A stretch of DNA of 64,000 bases from Streptomyces sp. HmicA12. GTDB lineage: Bacteria > Actinomycetota > Actinomycetes > Streptomycetales > Streptomycetaceae. Numbering within the stretch: position 1 is the stretch's first letter; each line of letters starts with the position of its first letter. This document shows positions 9,201-16,744 of the stretch, piece by piece. The stretch is taken from NCBI RefSeq assembly GCF_000373565.1, contig NZ_KB891820.1, forward strand, positions 400,647 to 464,646, read 5' to 3'. The notes beneath the pieces were generated by a model, which had not been told where the DNA came from, did no database searches, and saw nothing but the letters and a program-made list of their open reading frames with translations. The position numbers and the translations under genes were made by a program.

Positions 9201-9881
9201 TCGGGAGGCGCGGCCTGGCTGAGCGCGTCCCCGGCCACCGGTGACCTGGCCGAGGGCGGCACACAGCAGGTCGTCCTCACCTTCGACACGCACGGCGTCG
9301 CCCCCGGCACCGCCCTCAAGGGCACCGTCGTCATCGCCTCCGACAGCGGGCGGACGCCCGAGATCAGGATCCCGGTGACCCTGTCCGTGCCCGCCTACCA
9401 GAGCGCGCTCGACGCGGGCGGGAGCAAGGCGTACACCGACCGGGCCGGGGACACCTGGGGCCCCGACCGGAAGTACACGGCCGGCTCGTACGGCTACCTC
9501 GGCCAGTCGACGAAGCTGACCAGCACCGACGCCATCGAGGACACCGCCGACGACAAGCTGTACCGCACCGCCCGCGAGGGTGCCGTGGAGTACCGCTTCG
9601 ACAGCGTTCCGGACGGCGTCTACCAGGTCGAGCTGGACTTCGCCGAACTCGCCGCCGTCCCGGCCGGACGGCGCTCGACCGACGTGCTCGCCGAGGGCGT
9701 GGTCCAGCGGTCCGACCTGGACATCGTCAAGGCCACCGGCGGGAGTTACCGGGCACTGCCCGAGACCTTCACCGTCAAGGTCGCCGACGGCCAGCTGAAC
9801 GTCCGCCTCGTCGCCACCGGCACCGAGAAGACCCTCGTCAACGCCGTCCGCGTCACCCAGCGCCCCGACCTCAGCAGCTAA
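6279..9881 (+). CDS. Secreted S8 family serine peptidase, copy 1, with C-terminal carbohydrate-type domains
   Basis: The 1,200-residue protein has a signal peptide (residues 1-32, cleavage near AVA-DP), a long lysine-rich I9-like propeptide (about 55-155) and a subtilisin domain. The catalytic residues are Asp200 (NIDTGVDYQHP), His247 (GHGSHTMG) and Ser419 (SGTSMASPH), with NNSWGA as the oxyanion motif. Behind it come three carboxypeptidase-regulatory-like (Ig-like) modules, a BACON-like module (about 950-1045) and a malectin-like domain at the C-terminus. Start is GTG 6279. It lies 10 bp before a paralogue of the same design, so the pair arose by tandem duplication and is probably one operon. 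Function: extracellular proteolysis, probably wall- or glycan-attached. Confidence 0.9.
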   Translation: MRQQAPRRRGLLAVALTVALGVPLIGAVPAVADPTPQPANALRAKGEPKVLRQLDKPGADGTTTFWVQLDAQADTSAARKAKKKADKGRAVIKAKKERATASQGELKALLKKSGAHFTSYWISNTVKVTGDKALAEKIAARPEVEAIAADKVLKLPDDRTAEEQPQAAGGVEWNIDSINAPKVWDDLGDRGDGVVIANIDTGVDYQHPTLAGSYRGLKADGTYDHDHNWFDATATCPEQEPCDDHGHGSHTMGTMVGDDGDGDRIGVAPGARWIAAKGCTVSGCPQDALLAAGQWILAPTDRTGQDPRPDLAPDVVNNSWGADVLDTWYESMVQAWVDAGIFPAFSNGNNGPDCATVGSPGAYPNTYASGAYDSDGDIASFSARGAGEDGAVKPDIAAPGVDIRSAAPGGGYAVMSGTSMASPHTAATVALMWSVSPAIRGDVAATERLLDRTAHDVPDLTCGGTAANNNVFGEGRLDAYAAVAATPRGPLGGLIGAVTADGAPLAGATVDLTGPMDATVNTRDDGTYSLPKLMVGDYQVKVSKYGYRPAESTVTITEGSTATRDLALDTAPTGTLSGTVRTTSGPEAGAKIEVAGAPADTTTTTGGDGSYTLQLPSGTYQLTITPNSRCAAIGAFTVEVTAGDSGKDLELPSRTDKFGTTCTEAHEEDFPSGDTKLNTSSPYSGNATVNLPFPVALYGKTYTKASANIEGYLTFETPVNMSTNHTLPYTAYPNGSLYPFWDDLQLATDSGAMYWSTRGAAPHREVVVEWRGAVPSAARTQKLDFSVVIGEDGTYSYHYRNQVGDTYARGLSATIGAENADGTDALTYSYNQAAVDNGTVLTFRPSRSAALTGTVTDANDSKALAGATVTVRRDGTQVATGTTGAAGTYLVQVPATGEPADYEVTIGAAHYTADTRTVALAAGSAERVSARLTTGKIDVTPNTATTVVVPAEQSRQRTITLTNSGSTTSYSVTESGGAAWLSASPATGDLAEGGTQQVVLTFDTHGVAPGTALKGTVVIASDSGRTPEIRIPVTLSVPAYQSALDAGGSKAYTDRAGDTWGPDRKYTAGSYGYLGQSTKLTSTDAIEDTADDKLYRTAREGAVEYRFDSVPDGVYQVELDFAELAAVPAGRRSTDVLAEGVVQRSDLDIVKATGGSYRALPETFTVKVADGQLNVRLVATGTEKTLVNAVRVTQRPDLSS

Positions 9882-9891
9882 GGAGCCCGAG

Positions 9892-12800
9892 TTGAGAAAC
9901 CGCAGGCACCTCAGACCCATGTGGCGAGGTCCGCTCGCCACCGCCCTCGCCCTCGCCCTGGGCGTCCCCTTCCTGGCCACGCTGCCCGCCGCGGCCGCCG
10001 ACGGCCCGGCGACTTCCTTGCGCGGCAAGGCGGACAGCTCGCTCCTGAAGGACTTCGCGGACCACGACCGCGCCTCCTTCTGGGTGCAGCTCGATTCGCA
10101 GGCCGACACCACGGCGGCCAGGAAGGCGAAGACCAAGACGGCCATGGACCGGGCCGTCCTCAAGGCCAAGAAGGACCACGCGGCCGCGTCCCAGGCCGAC
10201 TTGAAGGCCCTGCTGAAGAAGTCCGGGGCGCGCTACACCTCGTACTGGATCAGCAACTCGGTCAAGGTGACCGGTGACCGCGCGCTCGCCGAGGAGATCG
10301 CAGCCCGGCCCGACGTCGCCTCCGTCGAGGCCGACGAGCCGGTCCCGCTGCCGCCCACCACCAAGAACGACACCCCCGAGGCCACGGTCGACGGAGTCGA
10401 GTGGAACGTCGACCGGATCAACGCGTCCAAGGTGTGGGACGCGTACGGGGTGCGCGGCGAGGGCGTCGTCATCGGCAGCCTCGACACCGGCGTCGACTAC
10501 CAGCACCCCGCGCTCGCCGCGCAGTACCGGGGACTGAAGACGGACGGCACGTACGACCACGCGTACAACTGGTTCGACGCGACCGGGACGTGCCCCACCT
10601 CCGCGCCCTGCGACGACTTCGGGCACGGCACCCACACCACGGGCACCATGGTCGGCGACGACGGCGGAGGCAACCAGGTCGGCGTCGCGCCCGGCGCCAC
10701 CTGGATCGCGGCGAAGGCCTGCACGACCACGGACTGCCCGCGCGACGCGCTGCTCGCGGCCGGGCAGTGGATGCTCGCGCCGACCGACGCCGACGGCGAG
10801 AACCCGCGACCCGACCTCGCCCCCGACGTCATCAACAACTCCTGGGGCTCCACGAGCCTCGACACCTGGTACCAGGCGATGGTCCAGGCGTGGCGGGACG
10901 CCGGGATCTTCCCCGCGTTCTCCAACGGCAACGCGGGACCGTCCTGCGACACGGCGGGCTCCCCCGGCGCCTACGCCAACACGTACGCCTCCGGCGCCTT
11001 CGACCGGAACAACAGGATCGCGGAGTTCTCCGCGCGCGGCCCCGGCGTCGACGGCACCGTCAAGCCGAACATCGCCGCGCCCGGCGTGAACATCCGCTCG
11101 GCCGCCCCCGGCGGCGGCTACGTCGCCGAGTCCGGTACGTCGATGGCGTCGCCGCACACCGCGGCCACCGTCGCCCTGCTGTGGTCGGCGGCCCCGGCCC
11201 TGCGCGGGGACGTCGCCGCCACCGAGGCGATCCTGAACAAGTCGGCGGTCGATGTCGACGACACCTCGTGCGGGGGCACCGCGGGCTTCAACAACGTCTG
11301 GGGCGAGGGACGCCTGGACGCGTACGCCGCGGTGAGCGCCGCGCCGCGCGACAACCTCGGCGCGCTCACCGGCACCGTCACCACCGACGGCACCCCGGCC
11401 GCCGAGGCGCAGGTCGCCGTGGCGGGCCCGATGCGCGCGACCCTGACGACGAAGAAGGACGGGACGTACGCCTTCCCGCGTCTGGTCGCCGGGACGTACA
11501 CGGTGACCGTGTCCAAGTTCGGCTACACGACGCGCACGGCGAGCGTCACCGTCACCGCCGACGCGAGCCTCACGTACGACGCCAAGCTGACCACCGCCCC
11601 GACCGGCACCCTGACCGGCGTCGTGCGCAGCGCCTCCGGCACCGAGGCGGACGTCGCGATCAAGGTCCAGGGCACGCCCGTGCGCGCCACGACCGACGCC
11701 CACGGCGCGTACTCCCTGACCCTGCCGCTCGGCAGCTACCAGGTGTCCCTGACGCCGCTGAACCACTGCGCGGCCGAGCTCGGCACCACGGTCGACATGA
11801 CGGAGGGCACCGCCACCCGCGACCTCACGCTCGCGGCCCGCAGCGACGCCTTCGGCACGAGCTGCCGACAGGTCACGGCGGACTTCCCGACCGGCGACAC
11901 CAAGGTCGCCCTCGTGCAGCCGTCCAACGCCTACGGCGCGGTCACCCTGCCGTTCCCCGTCGCCCTGTACGGGCACACGTACGACAAGGGCTGGATCTCC
12001 CGCGACGGGCAGCTGATGTTCGGCAGCCTGTGGCTCGGCGACAACGGCTCGCTGCCGAGCACGGGCGGTTCCAACGGCGCGCTGTACCCGTTCTGGGACC
12101 AGCTCGCGATGGACGACGCCTCCGGCGTCTACACCGCGGTGCGCGGCAGCGCCCCGCACCGCGAGTACGTCGTCGAGTGGCGCGACATGCTCATCGCCCG
12201 GGACACCACACGGCGCGTCAGCTTCGCCGCCGTCATGGGCGAGGACGGCACGTACTCCTTCCACTACCGGGGCATCGACCCGAGCGAGAAGGGCTACGAG
12301 CAGGGCACGGGCGCGACCATCGGCGCCGAGAACCACGGCGGCACCGACGGCCTGCTGTACGCGCTCAACCAGGTCTCGGTGCGCGACAACATGGCGATCC
12401 GGTTCAGGGCCGAGGGCCACGCCGTGGTCTCCGGCACGGTCACCGACGCCAACGACGGGCAGCCCGTCTCCGGCGCCACCGTCACCGTCGCCCGCGCGGG
12501 CACGACCCTGGCCACCGCCACCACGCGCGCCGACGGCGCCTACCTGACCCAGATCCCGGTGCCCGCCACCGCCGACCACACGATCACCGTCACCGCGCCG
12601 AACTACGGCTCCGCGACCCGCACCGCCAACCTGGGAAGCCTGTCCGTACTGCGCACCGAGTCCGCGCTCCAGACCGGCGCGGTGTCCGCGGACAGCAGCG
12701 TCGGCTGGCAGCTCGTCGTCCCGCCGGGGGAGCGGCGGCAGCGTACCCTCACCCTCACCAACACCGGCTCCGCCGCCTCCTACACGGTCGCCGAGAAGAG

Positions 12801-13482
12801 CGGCGCGTCCTGGCTGAAGGTCTCCCCGGCCTCCGGCACCCTCGCCGCGGGCGCCCGGCAGAAGATCACGCTCACCTTCGACACGGCGACGGCCAAGCCC
12901 GGCACCGTCTCCACCGGCACCCTCGTGCTGACCTCCGCCAGCGGCCGTACGCCGACGGTCTCGCTCCCGCTCAAGCTGGTGGTACCCGCCTACCGGACGG
13001 GGGTCGACGTCGGCGCCGACGCCGTGTCGGTGGACGGCCTCGGCGACACCTGGACCCAGGACGTGCCGTACGCGCCGGGCTCCTTCGGGTACGTGGGTGA
13101 CGGCACCGCCACCACCTACACCGCCAAGGACATCGCGGGCGTCAGCAACTCCCAGGAGCAGCAGCTGCTGCGCTCGGGCCGCCGGGGCGTCACGGAGTAC
13201 CGCTTCGACGCCGTCCCGAACGGCACGTACCAGGTCGAGCTGGGCTTCGCCGAGCCCGTCGGGATCAAGCCGGGCCAGCGGGTCTTCGACGTGACGGCCG
13301 AAGGCAGCGAGAAGGTGCCGGACGTCGACGTCCGGCTGGAGGCGGGCGCCATCCGCACCGCCCTGGCCAAGACCTTCACGGTCAAGGTCACCGACGGTCA
13401 GCTGAACGTCGGTTTCAAGGCGGTCACCGGCACGCCGCTGGTCAACTCGATCCGGGTGACGCAGCGGCCCGACATGAGCTGA
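9892..13482 (+). CDS. Secreted S8 family serine peptidase, copy 2
   Basis: This 1,196-residue paralogue has the same domain order as copy 1: signal peptide (cleavage near residue 37), I9-like propeptide with the nearly identical LLKKSGARYTSYWISNSVKV block, and a subtilase domain with Asp198, His245 and Ser417. Carboxypeptidase-regulatory-like repeats, a BACON-like module and a malectin-like end follow. TTG 9892 is chosen because AGGAG (9881-9885) precedes it. Divergence from copy 1 is spread evenly, so the duplication is not recent. The active-site residues are intact in both. Confidence 0.9.
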   Translation: MRNRRHLRPMWRGPLATALALALGVPFLATLPAAAADGPATSLRGKADSSLLKDFADHDRASFWVQLDSQADTTAARKAKTKTAMDRAVLKAKKDHAAASQADLKALLKKSGARYTSYWISNSVKVTGDRALAEEIAARPDVASVEADEPVPLPPTTKNDTPEATVDGVEWNVDRINASKVWDAYGVRGEGVVIGSLDTGVDYQHPALAAQYRGLKTDGTYDHAYNWFDATGTCPTSAPCDDFGHGTHTTGTMVGDDGGGNQVGVAPGATWIAAKACTTTDCPRDALLAAGQWMLAPTDADGENPRPDLAPDVINNSWGSTSLDTWYQAMVQAWRDAGIFPAFSNGNAGPSCDTAGSPGAYANTYASGAFDRNNRIAEFSARGPGVDGTVKPNIAAPGVNIRSAAPGGGYVAESGTSMASPHTAATVALLWSAAPALRGDVAATEAILNKSAVDVDDTSCGGTAGFNNVWGEGRLDAYAAVSAAPRDNLGALTGTVTTDGTPAAEAQVAVAGPMRATLTTKKDGTYAFPRLVAGTYTVTVSKFGYTTRTASVTVTADASLTYDAKLTTAPTGTLTGVVRSASGTEADVAIKVQGTPVRATTDAHGAYSLTLPLGSYQVSLTPLNHCAAELGTTVDMTEGTATRDLTLAARSDAFGTSCRQVTADFPTGDTKVALVQPSNAYGAVTLPFPVALYGHTYDKGWISRDGQLMFGSLWLGDNGSLPSTGGSNGALYPFWDQLAMDDASGVYTAVRGSAPHREYVVEWRDMLIARDTTRRVSFAAVMGEDGTYSFHYRGIDPSEKGYEQGTGATIGAENHGGTDGLLYALNQVSVRDNMAIRFRAEGHAVVSGTVTDANDGQPVSGATVTVARAGTTLATATTRADGAYLTQIPVPATADHTITVTAPNYGSATRTANLGSLSVLRTESALQTGAVSADSSVGWQLVVPPGERRQRTLTLTNTGSAASYTVAEKSGASWLKVSPASGTLAAGARQKITLTFDTATAKPGTVSTGTLVLTSASGRTPTVSLPLKLVVPAYRTGVDVGADAVSVDGLGDTWTQDVPYAPGSFGYVGDGTATTYTAKDIAGVSNSQEQQLLRSGRRGVTEYRFDAVPNGTYQVELGFAEPVGIKPGQRVFDVTAEGSEKVPDVDVRLEAGAIRTALAKTFTVKVTDGQLNVGFKAVTGTPLVNSIRVTQRPDMS

Positions 13483-13490
13483 TCCGCGCG

Positions 13491-13535
13491 CACCGGCCCC
13501 GCCGCCCGCCGTCAGAGGAGGGGGTGGGGCCGGTG
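13491..13535. terminator. Hairpin between the subtilase operon and the acetyltransferase gene
   Basis: CACCGGCCCC (13491-13500) and GGGGCCGGTG (13526-13535) are perfect 10-bp arms. The right arm lies inside the last codons of the convergent acetyltransferase gene, so the hairpin could stop transcription from both sides. Confidence 0.55.
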
Positions 13536-14306
13536 CACCGGCAACCACTTCTGGGCGTAGGCCGCCGCGTCCGCCAGCGGGAAGAGCCGGGCCTCGGCCG
13601 CGCCCACCCGGCCCCGTACGACCGGCGTGTCCCGTTCGAAGTCCGCGCCGAGCTCGTCGAAGCGGTCCGCGGTGATCGCCACCTCGGTGACCGGGGCCCA
13701 GCCGGCGGGGCCCGGTCGTCCCGCGTCCTCCAGGACGTACGGCACGCGGTACTCGGCCAGATGGAAGCTCGTGCACGCCTCGTAGCCCGCCCCGAGGAGC
13801 AGCACCCGCGCGCCCAGCTCCTCCAGCCGGGCCAGCGGGCTGCGCTCGCCGAGCCGGCAGTCGGGGGCGTGGCCGTCGACGATCTGCGCGGCGCGCGGGC
13901 CGAGCGCCGCGAACGACGTGTGCGGGTGGCCGCTGCGCAGGGCGCCGGGCCAGGTCCGCACCGTCTCGGGGACCACACCGACCCCACGGCTCGGCGTGAG
14001 CGCGGGGTCGTACGCGGGCATCGTGGCGCGCACCGTCTCCCACCACTCAACCGGCACCGGCGGATTGCCCCAGCCCGACGGATCGGTCAGGTCACCCGTC
14101 TGCGTGGGCACCGCGAGCGTGCCGTCCGGGGCGAGGGCGTCGCGCAGGGCCTGGACGACGGCGACCGCGCCGCCGTTGACCCAGCCGAGGCTGCTGAGCG
14201 AGGTGTGCACGAGGAGGGTCTCGCCCGCCTGGACGCCGAGCGTGCGCAGGTCCGTGGCGAGGGAGGCGCGGGTGACGAGCGGGCCGGTCGGCTGGGGTGC
14301 GGACAT
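13512..14306 (-). CDS. AAC(3)-type aminoglycoside N-acetyltransferase
   Basis: The 264-residue protein matches the Antibiotic_NAT family. It has LLVHTSLSSLGWVNGG near the N-terminus (residues 30-45), a SGHPHTSFAALG motif in the middle, and the C-terminal LLGAGYEACTSFHLAEY block with the histidine near the proposed active site. Known members transfer acetyl from acetyl-CoA to the 3-amino group of aminoglycosides; chromosomal actinomycete members often have unproven substrates. The gene faces the subtilase pair and is divergent from sufR. Confidence 0.88.
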   Translation of the reverse strand: MSAPQPTGPLVTRASLATDLRTLGVQAGETLLVHTSLSSLGWVNGGAVAVVQALRDALAPDGTLAVPTQTGDLTDPSGWGNPPVPVEWWETVRATMPAYDPALTPSRGVGVVPETVRTWPGALRSGHPHTSFAALGPRAAQIVDGHAPDCRLGERSPLARLEELGARVLLLGAGYEACTSFHLAEYRVPYVLEDAGRPGPAGWAPVTEVAITADRFDELGADFERDTPVVRGRVGAAEARLFPLADAAAYAQKWLPVHRPHPLL

Positions 14307-14369
14307 GGAGGGCAGTCTCGGTGAGCGGACCCCGGCGCGCCACGGAATTACCCGGACGTGACCAGGAAT

Positions 14370-14383
14370 TTTGATCGATCAAA
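14370..14383. promoter_or_regulatory. Palindrome upstream of the AAC(3) gene
   Basis: TTTGATCGATCAAA is a perfect 14-bp palindrome 64 bp before the acetyltransferase start, in the interval shared with sufR. The A/T-rich arms stand out in this DNA. It is a likely operator; the regulator is unknown. Confidence 0.5.
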
Positions 14384-14413
14384 GATCGTTTCCGCAGGTC
14401 ACGCCGCGTATCT

Positions 14414-14431
14414 ACTTAGGTGTACCTAAGT
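14414..14431. promoter_or_regulatory. Palindromic operator upstream of the suf operon
   Basis: ACTTAGGTGTACCTAAGT has perfect 8-bp arms around a GT centre. It lies about 35 bp upstream of the candidate sufR -35 box. The TTAGGT/ACCTAA arms recall iron-regulator (DtxR/IdeR) boxes, but the spacer is 2 bp rather than 7. SufR itself or an iron regulator is the likely binder. A second, shorter palindrome GGTGATCACC is at 14449-14458. Confidence 0.65.
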
Positions 14432-14465
14432 GATGCACGGCACCGTGAGGTGATCACCGGCCCGC

Positions 14466-14495
14466 TTGTCAGGGTCTGAGGAATTACGCAACAAT
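14466..14495 (+). promoter_or_regulatory. Candidate suf operon promoter giving a leaderless mRNA
   Basis: TTGTCA (14466-14471) and AACAAT (14490-14495) are 18 bp apart. Six bases further comes GTG 14502, so the transcript would begin at the start codon. There is no Shine-Dalgarno sequence before that GTG, which agrees with a leaderless message. Confidence 0.5.
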
Positions 14496-14501
14496 GGCGT
14501 T

Positions 14502-15266
14502 GTGAAAAACGTCGGCGAGTCTCAGGAGGCCCCCACCGGGGCCCCGCACGAGGAGCTCGCGACCGGGGAGCGTTCGGAGCGATCGACACGCAACCGCGTC
14601 GCGCGCTCCATCCTGGACCACGGCCCGTCCACCGTCGCCGATCTGGCCGTACGCCTCGGCCTCACCCAGGCCGCCGTCCGCCGCCACCTCGACGCCCTCG
14701 TGGCCGACGACGTGGTGCAGCCCAGGGAACAGCGCGTCTACGGGGCCCGCACCCGCGGCCGCCCCGCCAAGGTCTTCGCGCTGACCGACTGCGGCCGCGA
14801 CGCCTTCGACCAGTCCTACGACAAGCTCGCGGCCGAGGCGCTGCGCTGGATCAAGGAGACCGCGGGAGGCGACGACGCGGTCGTCGCGTTCGCCCGCGCC
14901 CGGATCGCCGCGCAGGCCGCGCCCTACCGGGAAGCCGTCGAGGCGGCGGCCCCCGAGGAGCGGACCCACGCCCTGGCGAAGGCCTTGAGCGTGGACGGGT
15001 ACGCTGCTACGGCGCGTAGCGCGCCCCTTCCGCAGCAGGGTGAGCAGCTCTGCCAGCACCACTGTCCCGTGGCCCACGTCGCCGAGCAGTTCCCGCAGCT
15101 GTGCGAAGCGGAGACCGAGATGTTCTCGCAGCTCCTCGGCACCCACGTACAGCGGCTGGCGACCATCGCCCACGGTGACGGCGTCTGCACGACGTTCATC
15201 CCCAAGAACACCCCCAAGACCACACACAACGCATCTGCAAGCACGGCCGGGAGGAACCCCGCATGA
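14502..15266 (+). CDS. sufR: SufR-like Fe-S sensing transcriptional regulator
   Basis: The protein has 254 residues. It opens with a winged helix-turn-helix (RVARSILDHGPSTVADLAVRLGLTQAAVRRHLDAL) and an RGRPAKVFALT wing. The C-terminal half contains cysteines 184, 188, 201 and 229 (CQHHCPVAHVAEQFPQLC region), suitable for binding an Fe-S cluster. In known SufR proteins cluster loss relieves repression of suf. GTG 14502 is chosen over a TTG at 14466 because the promoter boxes place +1 at this GTG. Its stop overlaps the sufB start by four bases. Confidence 0.9.
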   Translation: MKNVGESQEAPTGAPHEELATGERSERSTRNRVARSILDHGPSTVADLAVRLGLTQAAVRRHLDALVADDVVQPREQRVYGARTRGRPAKVFALTDCGRDAFDQSYDKLAAEALRWIKETAGGDDAVVAFARARIAAQAAPYREAVEAAAPEERTHALAKALSVDGYAATARSAPLPQQGEQLCQHHCPVAHVAEQFPQLCEAETEMFSQLLGTHVQRLATIAHGDGVCTTFIPKNTPKTTHNASASTAGRNPA

Positions 15267-16687
15267 CTCTCCCCATCGAGGAGACTGCCCACCCTGAGCT
15301 CGAGGGCCTGGGCAAGTACGAATACGGCTGGGCGGACTCCGACACGGCCGGCGCCTCTGCCAAGCGCGGCATCAACGAGGACGTCGTCCGCGACATCTCC
15401 GCGAAGAAGTCCGAGCCGGAGTGGATGACCAAGCTCCGCCTCAAGGGCCTGAAGCTCTTCGAGAAGAAGCCCATGCCGAACTGGGGCTCGGACCTCTCCG
15501 GCATCGACTTCGACAACATCAAGTACTTCGTGCGCTCCACGGAGAAGCAGGCGGAGTCCTGGGAGGACCTGCCCGAGGACATCAAGAACACGTACGACAA
15601 GCTCGGCATCCCCGAGGCGGAGAAGCAGCGCCTCGTCGCCGGTGTCGCGGCCCAGTACGAGTCCGAGGTCGTCTACCACCAGATCCGCGAGGACCTGGAG
15701 GAGCAGGGCGTCATCTTCCTCGACACCGACACCGCCCTGAAGGAGCACCCGGAGCTCTTCAAGGAGTACTTCGGGACCGTCATCCCGGTCGGCGACAACA
15801 AGTTCGCGTCGCTGAACTCGGCCGTGTGGTCGGGCGGCTCCTTCATCTACGTGCCGAAGGGCGTGCACGTCGAGATCCCGCTCCAGGCCTACTTCCGTAT
15901 CAACACGGAGAACATGGGCCAGTTCGAGCGGACGCTGATCATCGTCGACGAGGACGCCTACGTCCACTACGTCGAGGGCTGCACCGCGCCGATCTACAAG
16001 TCGGACTCGCTGCACTCCGCGGTCGTCGAGATCATCGTCAAGAAGGGCGCCCGCTGCCGTTACACGACCATCCAGAACTGGTCGAACAACGTCTACAACC
16101 TGGTCACCAAGCGCGCCGTGGCGTACGAGGGCGCGACCATGGAGTGGATCGACGGCAACATCGGTTCCAAGGTCACCATGAAGTACCCGGCCGTCTACCT
16201 GATGGGCGAGCACGCCAAGGGCGAGACGCTGTCCATCGCCTTCGCGGGCGAGGGCCAGCACCAGGACGCCGGTTCCAAGATGGTCCACATGGCGCCGAAC
16301 ACGTCCTCCAACATCGTCTCCAAGTCGGTGGCGCGCGGCGGCGGTCGTACGTCGTACCGCGGTCTCGTCGAGATCGGTGAGGGCGCCGCCGGATCGAAGT
16401 CCAACGTGCTGTGCGACGCCCTGCTCGTCGACACCATCTCCCGCTCCGACACGTACCCGTACGTCGACGTCCGCGAGGACGACGTGTCCATGGGCCACGA
16501 GGCGACCGTCTCCAAGGTCTCCGAGGACCAGCTCTTCTACCTGATGAGCCGCGGTCTCTCCGAGTTCGAGGCGATGGCGATGATCGTGCGCGGCTTCGTC
16601 GAGCCGATCGCCAAGGAGCTGCCCATGGAGTACGCGCTCGAGCTCAACCGGCTGATCGAGCTCCAGATGGAAGGCTCGGTGGGCTAG
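15263..16687 (+). CDS. sufB: Fe-S cluster assembly scaffold SufB
   Basis: This is a 474-residue SufB with the diagnostic stretches VYYHQIREDLEEQGVIF-like (here VVYHQIRED), GGSFIYVPKGVHVEIPLQAYFR, YVEGCTAPIYKSDSLHSAVVEI and, near the end, YLMSRGLSEFEAMAMIVRGF. SufB forms the SufBCD scaffold on which [4Fe-4S] clusters are built in the cytosol. The length is normal for the family. ATGA overlap with sufR shows tight coupling of sensor and scaffold. Confidence 0.97.
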   Translation: MTLPIEETAHPELEGLGKYEYGWADSDTAGASAKRGINEDVVRDISAKKSEPEWMTKLRLKGLKLFEKKPMPNWGSDLSGIDFDNIKYFVRSTEKQAESWEDLPEDIKNTYDKLGIPEAEKQRLVAGVAAQYESEVVYHQIREDLEEQGVIFLDTDTALKEHPELFKEYFGTVIPVGDNKFASLNSAVWSGGSFIYVPKGVHVEIPLQAYFRINTENMGQFERTLIIVDEDAYVHYVEGCTAPIYKSDSLHSAVVEIIVKKGARCRYTTIQNWSNNVYNLVTKRAVAYEGATMEWIDGNIGSKVTMKYPAVYLMGEHAKGETLSIAFAGEGQHQDAGSKMVHMAPNTSSNIVSKSVARGGGRTSYRGLVEIGEGAAGSKSNVLCDALLVDTISRSDTYPYVDVREDDVSMGHEATVSKVSEDQLFYLMSRGLSEFEAMAMIVRGFVEPIAKELPMEYALELNRLIELQMEGSVG

Positions 16688-16744
16688 TCCCTCCGCGCGA
16701 ACCGTCAAGCCACTCACGTAACGAAAGCGAGCACTACGACAGCC

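Noticed and set aside
7122..14046. Very long antisense reading frames (over 1,000 codons) across the subtilase and acetyltransferase genes
   Set aside because: They are Gly/Val/Arg-rich shadows produced by high-GC codon bias; the plus-strand frames have intact domains and active sites.
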